A stretch of 41,907 nucleotides of DNA from a virus, in IMG/VR virus record IMGVR_UViG_3300033149_000786, positions 1-41,907 of that record; one strand, 5' to 3'. Each line of letters starts with the position of its first letter. Positions within the stretch are counted from its first letter, which is position 1. The position numbers and the translations under genes were made by a program. Positions 23,897 through 32,034 of this stretch are shown piece by piece. Under the pieces are notes generated by a model that worked only from the letters and a program-made list of their open reading frames with translations, was not told where the DNA came from and did not search any database.

Positions 23897-25729
23897 ATGG
23901 CTAAAACTCGATTACAAATGAGAGCAGATTTACGGTTGGACTTGAAGGACTCAGGAGCCTTATGGTCTGATGCTGAACTTAATCGCTGTGTGGAGAGAGC
24001 AGTGGCGGACTTCAGCCGCTTCCTCCCTCGGGAGAGATTTTACGAGGAAGTGCTCAACTTCACTGTAACAGATGAGTCAGTTACAATGCCTAAGGATACT
24101 GATGATGATGCAGTTGTAGATGCAGAGGATTTGTCATCTGCGGAGGCAGGAGATACAGCTACCATTGATGGTCAGCCTGATGTGCCCAGACCTTTGACTG
24201 TCACTCTCACCGATGCAGATGACAGCGTTACTGGTCTGACAATAACCATATCTGGCATTGACAAGGACGGCATTGCGCTTGATGAGACTTTCCATTACAG
24301 TACAGGAGATACTAAAGTCATTGTCGGGAAGCTATACTTCAAGGCAGTATACGCCGTCACAATAGACCAGATTGCTGGTGCAGCAGCCTCTGACACTCTC
24401 GATGTAGGCTATGGTGCTTATACTGATGTCTGGGTTGACCTTGACTATAAGCCTATCAAATGGGGAAGTGAGACTAGCGTGACTGATGGTGACTCTAATA
24501 CTATTGTTAGAGATACCGACTTTTACATTGACTACGCTAAGGGCAGAATTAAGGCTATCTCTGGTGGAGACATAGTTGCCGAGGACACAGTCACTATCAG
24601 CTACACGAAGAATCAGACTGAGATAGACCTCAGTGGACTGGCTGACTTTATCCGAGTACATCGGGTAGAGTATCCTGTGGGCAACATTCCTCAGACATTC
24701 TGTCAAACTGAACTTTTCGGCAGGTTTCTGGCAATTACTGGCTTGGGAGAGTCTGATGAGCAACAGAGCCTCCAGAGCGGCAAACAGGTCAAAATTCAGT
24801 ATGATGCCTTCCACCAGCCTCCCAATGACTATGCCCCTGGCACTATCCCTGAGTTTCTTGAGAACACAGTTATTCAGGCTGCGGCTGCCTATGCTCTTTT
24901 CATCTATGCCCTTAAGCATGAACATCAGGCTTTGACTGACTTAACATCTGCCCGTACTGCAATAGCAGCAGCGGATTCTGACCAGACTCAGCTTGGTACT
25001 GCCCTGACCAACATCAAGAAGTATCTGGACAATAACTCTGACGCAGACGCAGCAGGGATATTGCAGGATATTACTGATGAAGTAGATAATCTCCGTACTG
25101 CTATAACCACTGCCCTTGATGCTGCTAATACTTATCTGGATGGTGTAGCTACTGACCTGACCAATGCAGACACAGTCCGAGACAGCTATATAAATACTAC
25201 TGACTACGTGGATGGCGGAACTGAGCCTGACATTAAAACCTACCTAGAATCTGGTGATGCTCTGCTTAACAAGGTAGCTACTGGTGGTGAGGATGAACGA
25301 ACACCAGAAGTCTACGCAACCTTCGCTCAGGTTGTGAAGAATGCCCTGGTAGCAGCCTTTGAGCAGGACAGGAGATTCTACCAGCAGGATGCTACCGCAC
25401 GAACTAACGCAGCACTCGGCTATGTGCAGGAGGCAGCGCAGCGACTGGCAGATGTCCGCTCTTACATAGAGCAGTCAAATGGCTATACTGCCATAGCCTC
25501 ACTATTTGCCAGAGAGGCTGAAGTTCGGGTTGCTACGATTGAGTCTTATCTCCGAGAAGCTGCCCACTCTATCGAAGCTGCAAATGTTGACCTTGTGATG
25601 TCTGACAGATTCAGGACTGAGGCTCTCGAAAGACGGAATGAAGTCTGGGGTATATGGAAGGATAGGAAGGAGTACATTGGTGACTTCGCTTCCTCTGCCA
25701 TGCTTCAGATGAGAACGGGGGAGAGATGA
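23897..25729 (+). CDS. Large adaptor / tail-accessory protein (610 aa)
   Basis: The N-terminal ~45 residues (TRLQMRADLRLDLKD, LWSDAELNRCVERAVADFSRFLPRE) match the helical head of head-tail adaptor proteins of the gp4/gp6 type. A beta-sandwich segment follows (residues ~85-165, VTGLTITISGIDKDG), then a second adaptor-like block with IEYP-like HRVEYPVG and TIPEFLENTVIQAAAAYALF, and a long Ala/Asp-rich coiled coil to the end. The coiled coil is unusually long for an adaptor, so it may extend along the tail. GGGAGG precedes the ATG. Confidence 0.65.
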   Translation: MAKTRLQMRADLRLDLKDSGALWSDAELNRCVERAVADFSRFLPRERFYEEVLNFTVTDESVTMPKDTDDDAVVDAEDLSSAEAGDTATIDGQPDVPRPLTVTLTDADDSVTGLTITISGIDKDGIALDETFHYSTGDTKVIVGKLYFKAVYAVTIDQIAGAAASDTLDVGYGAYTDVWVDLDYKPIKWGSETSVTDGDSNTIVRDTDFYIDYAKGRIKAISGGDIVAEDTVTISYTKNQTEIDLSGLADFIRVHRVEYPVGNIPQTFCQTELFGRFLAITGLGESDEQQSLQSGKQVKIQYDAFHQPPNDYAPGTIPEFLENTVIQAAAAYALFIYALKHEHQALTDLTSARTAIAAADSDQTQLGTALTNIKKYLDNNSDADAAGILQDITDEVDNLRTAITTALDAANTYLDGVATDLTNADTVRDSYINTTDYVDGGTEPDIKTYLESGDALLNKVATGGEDERTPEVYATFAQVVKNALVAAFEQDRRFYQQDATARTNAALGYVQEAAQRLADVRSYIEQSNGYTAIASLFAREAEVRVATIESYLREAAHSIEAANVDLVMSDRFRTEALERRNEVWGIWKDRKEYIGDFASSAMLQMRTGER

Positions 25730-25992
25730 ACTGGAAGAAGTGGCTAAAGTATAACCCGTATAAGAAGCTCTGGAGCTTGATAGGGGGTCGCCCCTGGACT
25801 TATATTAGCCGAGACTTCTACCATAGGGTAGAATATGTAGTTATAGTAGGATTCACCGCTCTCGGCTATTACCTGCACACCTGGGTATCTCATAAGGATT
25901 TCTGGATAGGAATAGGAATCCTGACTGTAGGCTTTATTCTAGGTCACATCTTCTGGGGCAGAAAATGGATTCCTGGACAGGAGGGGAAATAA
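25726..25992 (+). CDS. Two-span membrane protein, candidate holin (88 aa)
   Basis: ATGA overlap with the adaptor gene and GGGGGAG upstream. After a basic, aromatic head come two hydrophobic helices (VEYVVIVGFTALGYYL and FWIGIGILTVGFILGHIFW) separated by a short loop, with basic residues at both ends. As the last plus-strand gene it is a reasonable holin candidate, but no endolysin partner is adjacent and other membrane roles are possible. Confidence 0.7.
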   Translation: MNWKKWLKYNPYKKLWSLIGGRPWTYISRDFYHRVEYVVIVGFTALGYYLHTWVSHKDFWIGIGILTVGFILGHIFWGRKWIPGQEGK

Positions 25993-26009
25993 CCTGCAAA
26001 GTGGCGGGG

Positions 26010-26034
26010 ATAAATAAGACCTGCCATTGGCAGG
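26010..26034 (-). terminator. Terminator of the large minus-strand block
   Basis: CCTGCC (26020-26025) and GGCAGG (26029-26034) make a 6-bp stem with a 3-nt loop; on the minus strand TCTTATTTAT follows. It lies about 70 bases past the MazG-like gene's stop. The short stem makes it weaker than the plus-strand terminator beside it. Confidence 0.6.
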
Positions 26035-26051
26035 ACCTCCTCCTTTTTATT

Positions 26052-26098
26052 GAGGGGGAGTAGGAGGTCGGCTCTTCTACTCTCCCTCGATTTATTTT
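26052..26098 (+). terminator. Terminator of the virion operon
   Basis: GAGGGGGAGTAG (26052-26063) pairs with CTACTCTCCCTC (26077-26088), 12 bp with one G-U pair, then GATTTATTTT. It ends the plus-strand block 60 bases after the last stop. An alternative stem with GACCTCCT/AGGAGGTC overlaps it, so several folds compete in this convergent zone. Confidence 0.85.
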
Positions 26099-26100
26099 GC

Positions 26101-26439
26101 CTAGCACTTACGATTGTGCATCCTTGGGCGGGTGAAGTTAATTTCCATCTTTCTCATGACTGCACCTTGTATGTCGATTCCGAGTCCACCGCATAGGTCA
26201 AGGGTACGAATAATGATATCTGCAAGTTCCTCTCCAAGGTTGGCTCTATTGTCATCTCTGTAAGCCTCCATAGCCTCAGCAACTTCGGTGACTATGAGCA
26301 TTAACTTCTCAGGTATAAGGTACTCAGCCATGCTAAAGCCTTGATATTGTCTCCATCTAGTGAATTGGATTCCTAACTCTGTCAGGTCTTGGCGTTTGAG
26401 AACCTCTCTAATCTCATGAGTAATATACTCTCTATCCAT
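26101..26439 (-). CDS. MazG-like nucleotide pyrophosphohydrolase (112 aa)
   Basis: The core EKLMLIVTEVAEAMEAYRDD (residues ~44-63) with ELADIIIRTLDLCGGLGID (~71-89) is the ExxE...ExxD magnesium-binding helix pair of the MazG/dUTPase all-alpha family. These enzymes split NTPs to NMP and PPi; phage versions may lower (p)ppGpp or clean nucleotide pools. It ends the minus-strand replication block, 4 bases after the polymerase gene. GGGAG precedes the ATG. Confidence 0.88.
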   Translation of the reverse strand: MDREYITHEIREVLKRQDLTELGIQFTRWRQYQGFSMAEYLIPEKLMLIVTEVAEAMEAYRDDNRANLGEELADIIIRTLDLCGGLGIDIQGAVMRKMEINFTRPRMHNRKC

Positions 26440-26443
26440 CTTA

Positions 26444-28132
26444 CTACTCCCATCGGAAGGTGGTCTTAATCTCGAAAGGTATCCTGTACCCTGGGATATT
26501 CTCTAGCTCTTCCTTCGGTATCTGTTTCTCTACATCCCCATCCCAAGTAATCGAGTCATGCACAGTGATAACCATTAGAGGAGGTCCTAGCCTTCTATGA
26601 CTGCACAGAATAATGGCTCTCTTGATAACCTCCCCATCTGACCCTAGGATAGGATAATTAACTGCCTTCCTCTTCATCCCGTCCTCGCTCTCCTCAGGTA
26701 ACTTTATCTGCCTCCCAAACAAGGTTGGTAGGCTCCAGCCAGTCCTCAGCCCTTCTCTCTGTGCATATATAATCCAGTCCGCCGCTCCTGGGTATGCTCT
26801 GAACCAACTCTCCAGCATTGACTCGCACATTCTTCTATCCCTAGTCTTCAACTGCTCCATCAGGGTCTGCGCAGTAGCTCCGTAAATAACTGCATAGTTA
26901 CATACCTTAGCCAGCTTTCTTGTAGTGCGCATTAGCTCTGCAGTTCTCTGGTGAATATCGTTTAACTTGGGGTCAGGATTATATAGAACTTCCAACATAT
27001 CTCTATCCTGACTCATGTGCGCAAGGAAGTACAGGTGTTCTCTGGCATAATCTCCTGTAGTGAATACTCTATTGTCAGGTATCAACATAAACCTTGCTCC
27101 AGGGTCACCTGTCTCATCGTCCTTCCCTGGGATATTCTGTATGTTCCTATTGCGACTGCTAAGCCGACCTACTGATGTATCCAAATAGTACTCCGTATAA
27201 AACCTATCCTCTCCTGCCAGCGGTTTCAGGTATGTTGACAGGAACTTTGTCTTCTTCCGATAGCCTATCACAGTAGCAGCCATAGGGTCGTCAAGGAATT
27301 CTAAATCTCCAGTACGGGTTCTTAGCTGCCGTTTACTCTTGGTCAGCTTAAGGAAATTCCCTCTCTTTGCAAGGATGTAGCCTACCTGCTGAGGGCTTCC
27401 TGGATTAGTAACTCCATACGACTTAATCATCCTGTCATAAAATTCTATCTCTTTGGTGTATCTGTCCTCGAGGTCCTGCCTAGCCTCTTGGTCTATTGCA
27501 ATTCCGTGCATGGAAATGTCGAGGAGTATAGGTATAACTTCCATTTCAACTTTAAAGTACTCCCCGAACCTTTGCCGAATCTTTTCTGCCCATTCCATGT
27601 ATAGCCTGTATGTAGCCTTAGTGTCTAGCTGGCAGTGGTTAGCCAGTAGCATCGGGTCTTTCCTTACTAGCTCTAGATTATCTCTGCACCCGTGCCTCTT
27701 AAGGATGTCTCCCATAGGCTCGGTGTGCATACCGAACTCATAGCCCAAGGTTGACAGAGAGGTTTCCTGATAGCCTAGCAATCTAGCAGCCACGTTAGTG
27801 TCAAAGATGTTAGCTCGGTCAAGTGAGTTGCCAATGATAGGAATCAGCGGGAATACTCCCATATCGAATACCCAGTTGTGGGCTAGTTTGATAATCCTGA
27901 TGTCAGATATAATCTTCTTCAAGGCTTCTAGCCCCTTAGCTGGAGGTTCTGGTGTCAGGTCAAAGTAGAATGACTCCTCTGGCGAGAAAGCAATTCCTAT
28001 TCCTAACGGGTGCCTTTCATTAAGGCTGATGGTCTCAATATCTATTGCAACTGCAGCTGGTCTGTGCTGTTCCCAGAACTGCCACCGTTCATCTGCATCT
28101 GCATCAGGATAGCCGAAGTAATATACGGACAC
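26444..28132 (-). CDS. polA: Family A DNA polymerase with 3'-5' exonuclease (562 aa)
   Basis: Replicative polymerase. Exo I is AIDIET (D31, E33), Exo II HNWVFD (N86, D90) and Exo III HCQLD (D170, with the usual Tyr replaced). Motif A is DYAREHLY (D361), motif B RKLAKVCNYAVIYG (R405, K409, Y413, Y417) and motif C VHDS (D526). Position 413 is the Klenow Phe762 equivalent and is Tyr. The motif A steric-gate Glu of DYSQIELR appears as His366, and the Glu of motif C HDE as Ser. There is no 5'-3' exonuclease domain. GTG start with GGAGG upstream, 2 bases after the HD gene. Confidence 0.95.
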   Translation of the reverse strand: MSVYYFGYPDADADERWQFWEQHRPAAVAIDIETISLNERHPLGIGIAFSPEESFYFDLTPEPPAKGLEALKKIISDIRIIKLAHNWVFDMGVFPLIPIIGNSLDRANIFDTNVAARLLGYQETSLSTLGYEFGMHTEPMGDILKRHGCRDNLELVRKDPMLLANHCQLDTKATYRLYMEWAEKIRQRFGEYFKVEMEVIPILLDISMHGIAIDQEARQDLEDRYTKEIEFYDRMIKSYGVTNPGSPQQVGYILAKRGNFLKLTKSKRQLRTRTGDLEFLDDPMAATVIGYRKKTKFLSTYLKPLAGEDRFYTEYYLDTSVGRLSSRNRNIQNIPGKDDETGDPGARFMLIPDNRVFTTGDYAREHLYFLAHMSQDRDMLEVLYNPDPKLNDIHQRTAELMRTTRKLAKVCNYAVIYGATAQTLMEQLKTRDRRMCESMLESWFRAYPGAADWIIYAQREGLRTGWSLPTLFGRQIKLPEESEDGMKRKAVNYPILGSDGEVIKRAIILCSHRRLGPPLMVITVHDSITWDGDVEKQIPKEELENIPGYRIPFEIKTTFRWE

Positions 28133-28134
28133 TA

Positions 28135-28698
28135 CTATCCGCCTCCAAACTTAAAGAATCTGGCCATAAAAAGGTCTTCAACTTCCTCAATCGAAAGCTC
28201 AGGCAAGTCAAAGAGGACTCTATCTTCAGGTAGATACCATCCTTCCCCTTTACTGGGCATCAGAGCATGGGCTTCAGTAGCAAGCATAATGTTATCAGCC
28301 TTCTTAATCAAGTTCCATTGTACTCCTATACAGCCAAACTTCAGCATGATTCTACCAGTTATGTAATCGTCTATATCCTTGAGGACTTTGATGCTATGCT
28401 TAACTGGTCTGCTAATGTCATTAGTATATGCCTCTGCTGCATCGTGGAGTAGGGCAGCAAGGCAAGTTCGGTTTATCACCTCGGTGTCATATATGTATCT
28501 GCTCATGTCTCCTTCTACCATATCTACCACATGGATACTATGCTGCCCGACTGAGTAGAACCTGCTACACTGTCCAGTAAATCGGCATAACTGAGACAAA
28601 GGTTTGGCGATGTCCTCGATGCAGATGTCCTCGACTTCAATGTGTAGTGGATTTATTCTCTTTCCAGTTACTGTCTCAATCCAGACTTCTTGCTCCAT
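28135..28698 (-). CDS. HD-domain phosphohydrolase, YfbR-like (187 aa)
   Basis: Metal ligands of the HD superfamily are visible: RFYSVGQHSIHVVD (His ~53), ALLHDAAEAY (HD ~85) and KKADNIMLATEA (Asp ~134). The arrangement matches phage 5'-deoxynucleotidases related to YfbR, which dephosphorylate dNMPs. It lies between polymerase and methyltransferase genes, fitting a nucleotide-pool role. GGAGG stands before the ATG. Substrate is inferred from family only. Confidence 0.85.
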   Translation of the reverse strand: MEQEVWIETVTGKRINPLHIEVEDICIEDIAKPLSQLCRFTGQCSRFYSVGQHSIHVVDMVEGDMSRYIYDTEVINRTCLAALLHDAAEAYTNDISRPVKHSIKVLKDIDDYITGRIMLKFGCIGVQWNLIKKADNIMLATEAHALMPSKGEGWYLPEDRVLFDLPELSIEEVEDLFMARFFKFGGG

Positions 28699-28699
28699 T

Positions 28700-29503
28700 T
28701 TAGCCTCCTTTCCTGAAGAACACTATATCTTCATCATCTACAACTTCCCATCCTCTAGCTCTATATATATGAGTATATACTGACCCAGGAGCCAGCCACT
28801 TGAACCACTCGGCAGGGTCTTGACTAAAACCGACTCTTTTACAGGCATCCACTGCTGCCTGAGTCAGTGGAACTCTCTTCCTTTTCTCCATGTGGTCTTT
28901 TACTATGATAGTCATACTGCCTCCTAGCTTTAATGAGTCATAACACTTCTGATAAACCTTCTCCATGTTCTGCGCCCACATAAAGTCATTCATTAAACCT
29001 ATATTCAACGGGCTAGTGAAGGTATACTCTGCCATCTTATAGTCGGTCTTCTCTAACGTGAGCTTGTCTGTCCCTTTTGACTTCATGATGGAGGCGTATG
29101 GAGGCGAGAATACAATGTGGTCTGCCCAGTTGGGAATTGGAAGAACCGTCTGCAAAGGGGAGTTAATAATGGATACATGACTGGATGCTCCTGGGGCATA
29201 TTCCTCAAGCCTTTCTAGTGCTTGTCTTTGCAACTCAGTATATCTCGGGCTTATGTCTATCAGAATTACACTCCTTCCTATCAAAGTAGCCACCATCAGA
29301 GTCCCAGTACCTCCGAACGGGTCAAGTAGCGTGTCGCCTGACTCGCTAACATACTCTACAATTGCCTGTATCAGATACACATTAGCCTTAGCCTGGTGTT
29401 CGTTTACTTCCTTAGGGAATATCTCTTTTCGGTAGTCTGTGTCAGGAGGAAACAGAATCCATCCTTCCTCATTGCGATTATACTCTGGTGCAAACTCTTT
29501 CAT
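28700..29503 (-). CDS. DNA methyltransferase, N4-cytosine/N6-adenine type (267 aa)
   Basis: AdoMet motif I is DPFGGTGT (residues 61-68) and the catalytic motif IV is SPPY (133-136), with NEHQAKANVYL (34-44) and VILIDISPRY upstream. SPPY is typical of N4-cytosine enzymes, though some N6-adenine ones share it. No restriction partner is nearby, so it is probably a solitary enzyme protecting phage DNA from host restriction or altering gene regulation. ATG has AAAGGA upstream and overlaps the preceding gene's end. Confidence 0.9.
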   Translation of the reverse strand: MKEFAPEYNRNEEGWILFPPDTDYRKEIFPKEVNEHQAKANVYLIQAIVEYVSESGDTLLDPFGGTGTLMVATLIGRSVILIDISPRYTELQRQALERLEEYAPGASSHVSIINSPLQTVLPIPNWADHIVFSPPYASIMKSKGTDKLTLEKTDYKMAEYTFTSPLNIGLMNDFMWAQNMEKVYQKCYDSLKLGGSMTIIVKDHMEKRKRVPLTQAAVDACKRVGFSQDPAEWFKWLAPGSVYTHIYRARGWEVVDDEDIVFFRKGG

Positions 29504-29685
29504 TTCTTGTTATCCTTTCCATGCTTGAAACCATGCACAAATGCTTCTATGTAGAAGTACTCCATTAAATGAAGGTATCTGATATTCTCTCCTAGTAAGC
29601 TGTTGTCGAGGAGAAGAATAATCTCTCTATTGTAGTTCCAGTGGTTCTCGGCTATTCCTTTTGCTTGCTTCTTAGGCTTTGTCAT
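29500..29685 (-). CDS. Small hypothetical protein (61 aa)
   Basis: AGGAGG lies 5 bases before the ATG. After a Lys-rich head the protein has an amphipathic helical body (REIILLLDNSLLGENIRYLH, MEYFYIEAFVHGFKHG). It overlaps the methyltransferase start by 4 bases. No motif recognised; position suggests co-expression with that enzyme. Confidence 0.7.
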   Translation of the reverse strand: MTKPKKQAKGIAENHWNYNREIILLLDNSLLGENIRYLHLMEYFYIEAFVHGFKHGKDNKK

Positions 29686-29886
29686 TTAGTCCTCCTCCAT
29701 GAATGCCTTTATTATCTCTGCCTGCTTGTTGTATATGTACTGGTTATATGCGGAGGAAATAGTAGTGGGCTTATAGAGCTCTAGCCTCCTCCGCCCTTTA
29801 GTGACAGTCATTATCACTTCTACCTCGCAGGACTTAATGGACTCAAAATCATCGTGGAAGGCTTTGATTTCTCCGACTTCACTCAT
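29686..29886 (-). CDS. Small hypothetical protein (66 aa)
   Basis: The ATG overlaps the end of the XPF-like gene, with GGGAGG 6 bases upstream. One central beta stretch (SCEVEVIMTVTKGRRRLELY) and a C-terminal helix (YNQYIYNKQAEIIKAFMEED) are predicted. No family recognised. Confidence 0.7.
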   Translation of the reverse strand: MSEVGEIKAFHDDFESIKSCEVEVIMTVTKGRRRLELYKPTTISSAYNQYIYNKQAEIIKAFMEED

Positions 29887-30692
29887 AGCGTCCTCCCTAG
29901 TGCGGTTAATATCTTCCTAGCTATAGTATTCCCGATACCTTCACACTCAGCTATTTCACTCACATCTGCCATAGCCAGGTCTAGCAGATTCACATACCTT
30001 GCACTTATAGCCCTAGCCTTCTTTTCTCCTATTCCTAACTTGTACGCATCTGACAAGAACATGATTGCCTTCATCAGGCGGAAGTCTTTCTTGTCTTCCT
30101 CCGACATATTCTTGTCTTCTCTCACTCGGAACTTAGGCTTAATTACTCGGGTAAGAGTTGTGTGTTCCTCAGGAGGTTTCTGCTCATTCCTATAAATAGC
30201 CACCAGCAGGCGGGCGGTGCTAACCCAGTTGGTAGTATAATATGTAGGAATCCCTGCCATAGCAAGCCTATGCTCCCAGGCATACAGGGCAGAATCATTG
30301 ATAGCAGAAAAGCTATGCCCTCTTTCAATGTACCCGTTAGGCTGAACCTGATAGCAGAACAGCTTATTGCCGAGGTCTCTGACCGACCCTTTAGCTGCTG
30401 AGTGGTCTCGGATTTCTATTCCTTTTATAGGCAAAGGAGTGATGATGCCTTCGACTATCTGGAAATTATAGTCTGCATTGTTGTAGTAATCTACTAGCTG
30501 GTCTTCCGCCTCGTCAATGTTTCCGACTAGCTCTCCTGCCTGCTTGCGGCTGAACTGCATAGTCTTGCCTTCGTAATTAGCGAAGAAGTAATCCGACCTG
30601 TGCACTCTGTTCAGCGGAGAGACAACGGTGGCTACTGACTGGCGGAGAAGCCTTATGATATTCTCAGGTTCATTGTCGTCAACAAGAATCAT
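29883..30692 (-). CDS. ERCC4/XPF-like nuclease with helix-hairpin-helix (269 aa)
   Basis: The N-terminal part resembles an ERCC4 nuclease: MILVDDNEPENIIRLL, RSDYFFANYEGKTMQFSRKQ, with SRK where the active-site ERK is usual. The C-terminus has tandem helix-hairpin-helix motifs (LGIGEKKARAISARYVNLLD and CEGIGNTIARKIL). Such proteins cut branched or flap DNA. Replacement of Glu by Ser and an unclear third Asp leave catalysis in doubt. It lies beside the methyltransferase and a RecA-like gene, consistent with recombination or replication. Confidence 0.75.
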   Translation of the reverse strand: MILVDDNEPENIIRLLRQSVATVVSPLNRVHRSDYFFANYEGKTMQFSRKQAGELVGNIDEAEDQLVDYYNNADYNFQIVEGIITPLPIKGIEIRDHSAAKGSVRDLGNKLFCYQVQPNGYIERGHSFSAINDSALYAWEHRLAMAGIPTYYTTNWVSTARLLVAIYRNEQKPPEEHTTLTRVIKPKFRVREDKNMSEEDKKDFRLMKAIMFLSDAYKLGIGEKKARAISARYVNLLDLAMADVSEIAECEGIGNTIARKILTALGRTL

Positions 30693-31361
30693 TTAGCTCT
30701 CCTTGTTTTCTTTTGCTCTCTCTACTAAGCCACTGTCCTCCCTTTCCTCAGCTTCATTAACTTCCTTCTCAGGAGCCAAGTCCCTAGCTATTCTTTGCTG
30801 GTCTCTCTTATCTCGGCTTCCTCCGTAATCTGATGGAGTGCCAGGGGGCAGGACTACATCAGGAGCCTTCGCAGCAGCAAGTCGTTCAGCGGAGGGTTGA
30901 TTGTCGCCGAACTCCAGGTTGGTGGACTTAGGCTGAGAATGCTTGTCACTAGCCTCTGCCTCAGCAGCAAGTTCTTCTGCCATCTTTGCAAGAGTGGCTC
31001 TGGCAGGGCTAACATCTGGTGCGTTAACTTCGCTCTCCAACTCTGCAATCCTAGCCTTCTGTGCGTTGTAGTCTTCCTCTTTCTTATCCGCCTCGGACTC
31101 TGCCTCTGGAGTGGTCTCAGGTATATTTCCTCCGTCTTCGGTAATTTCAACTGCAACTGGGGAATTGTCAGGAACCCACTCAATAGGAATCTCAGTTCCT
31201 TTCTTTACAGGATGAGGAACAGACCTGAACATGGGGAAGATAATCTTCTCAGGGTCTTCATTTCTGGTGTAGAACATATACGCCCGTATGTAGGCTGGCA
31301 GGATATAGTTAATATCCCTCCGTTCTATGTCCACCGACTTTCCTTCCTGGTTAACTCTCAT
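30693..31361 (-). CDS. Hypothetical acidic protein (222 aa)
   Basis: The first 75 residues look folded (YILPAYIRAYMFYTRNED, IPIEWVPDNSPVAV). The rest is low-complexity Glu/Ala/Lys, likely disordered or coiled coil, ending in EDSGLVERAKENKES. The ATG overlaps the stop of the upstream CxxC protein, with GGAGG further upstream. It may be a replication accessory or single-strand-binding partner by position only. Confidence 0.65.
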   Translation of the reverse strand: MRVNQEGKSVDIERRDINYILPAYIRAYMFYTRNEDPEKIIFPMFRSVPHPVKKGTEIPIEWVPDNSPVAVEITEDGGNIPETTPEAESEADKKEEDYNAQKARIAELESEVNAPDVSPARATLAKMAEELAAEAEASDKHSQPKSTNLEFGDNQPSAERLAAAKAPDVVLPPGTPSDYGGSRDKRDQQRIARDLAPEKEVNEAEEREDSGLVERAKENKES

Positions 31362-31582
31362 CTGCTCAAAACCTCCTTTATTATCTCTGGTAATGAGTCG
31401 AGTATCACCTCGACTACCCGTTCTGCCATTTCATCCCACTCAGCTACAGCAGACCTAGCATCTCTGTCAATAACACTCTCGAAGTCAATCTCCTGTTGAC
31501 AATGAGGGCATATCAGGTTGACTGGAATATAGTCTGCCACTGCGTCACTGATTCTGTCCTTAAGACTCTCATACATTCCCAT
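31358..31582 (-). CDS. Small CxxC protein (74 aa)
   Basis: GGAGG precedes the ATG by 5 bases. A single knuckle (LICPHCQQEIDF, residues ~23-34) lies between helical stretches (MYESLKDRISDAVADY and ERVVEVILDSLPEIIKEVL). One CxxC pair is too few for a stand-alone zinc site, so dimerisation or a partner may complete it. Unrecognised. Confidence 0.7.
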   Translation of the reverse strand: MGMYESLKDRISDAVADYIPVNLICPHCQQEIDFESVIDRDARSAVAEWDEMAERVVEVILDSLPEIIKEVLSR

Positions 31583-31592
31583 CTGTTCCTCC

Positions 31593-32033
31593 TTACTTCA
31601 ACATCATTCCTGCTGGATTATCTTTCCTCGAAATCCACTCGAACTTGACATCTATGTTCTGAGTCATCTGCCATATCTGTTGCGCCAGTTTCCTGAGCCT
31701 CTCATTACCTATGTGGTACTGCCGAGTCAGCTGCTTAACTACAACTTCATTATCCGAGCGCACCTTGACAGGAGGCGGCAGCGGTCTGACAGTGCGGTCA
31801 GCAGGAGTTCCTACTCCATCTATAAAGTCTTTAGTCTCTGGGTCAAGGTCGCTGTACCTAGCGTCAAGCTCTTTGTTCCACTTGAGGAAGTACTCGTTCA
31901 ATCCGTAAATGATTGCCGTGTACTCGGCGGACATAGAGGTATGACCTAGCGGCAACTCTTGATACCCGCTTCCTCCTCCGTCAAGTACATAAGCTACCAT
32001 TCTTGGGTTAGCATCTACATAAAGTATAGGCAT
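31593..32033 (-). CDS. RNase H-like protein (146 aa)
   Basis: Acidic residues fit the RNase HI/RVT_3 pattern: ILYVDANPRM (D ~5), SAEYTAIIYGL (E), KVRSDNEVVVKQL (D) and a final RKDNPAGMM. Such enzymes degrade RNA in RNA-DNA hybrids, for example replication primers. A Pro-rich insertion (~75-85) separates E and D. ATG at 32033 is preferred: GGAGGAG stands 6 bases upstream and it follows the previous TAA by one base. Confidence 0.8.
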   Translation of the reverse strand: MPILYVDANPRMVAYVLDGGGSGYQELPLGHTSMSAEYTAIIYGLNEYFLKWNKELDARYSDLDPETKDFIDGVGTPADRTVRPLPPPVKVRSDNEVVVKQLTRQYHIGNERLRKLAQQIWQMTQNIDVKFEWISRKDNPAGMMLK

Positions 32034-32034
32034 A

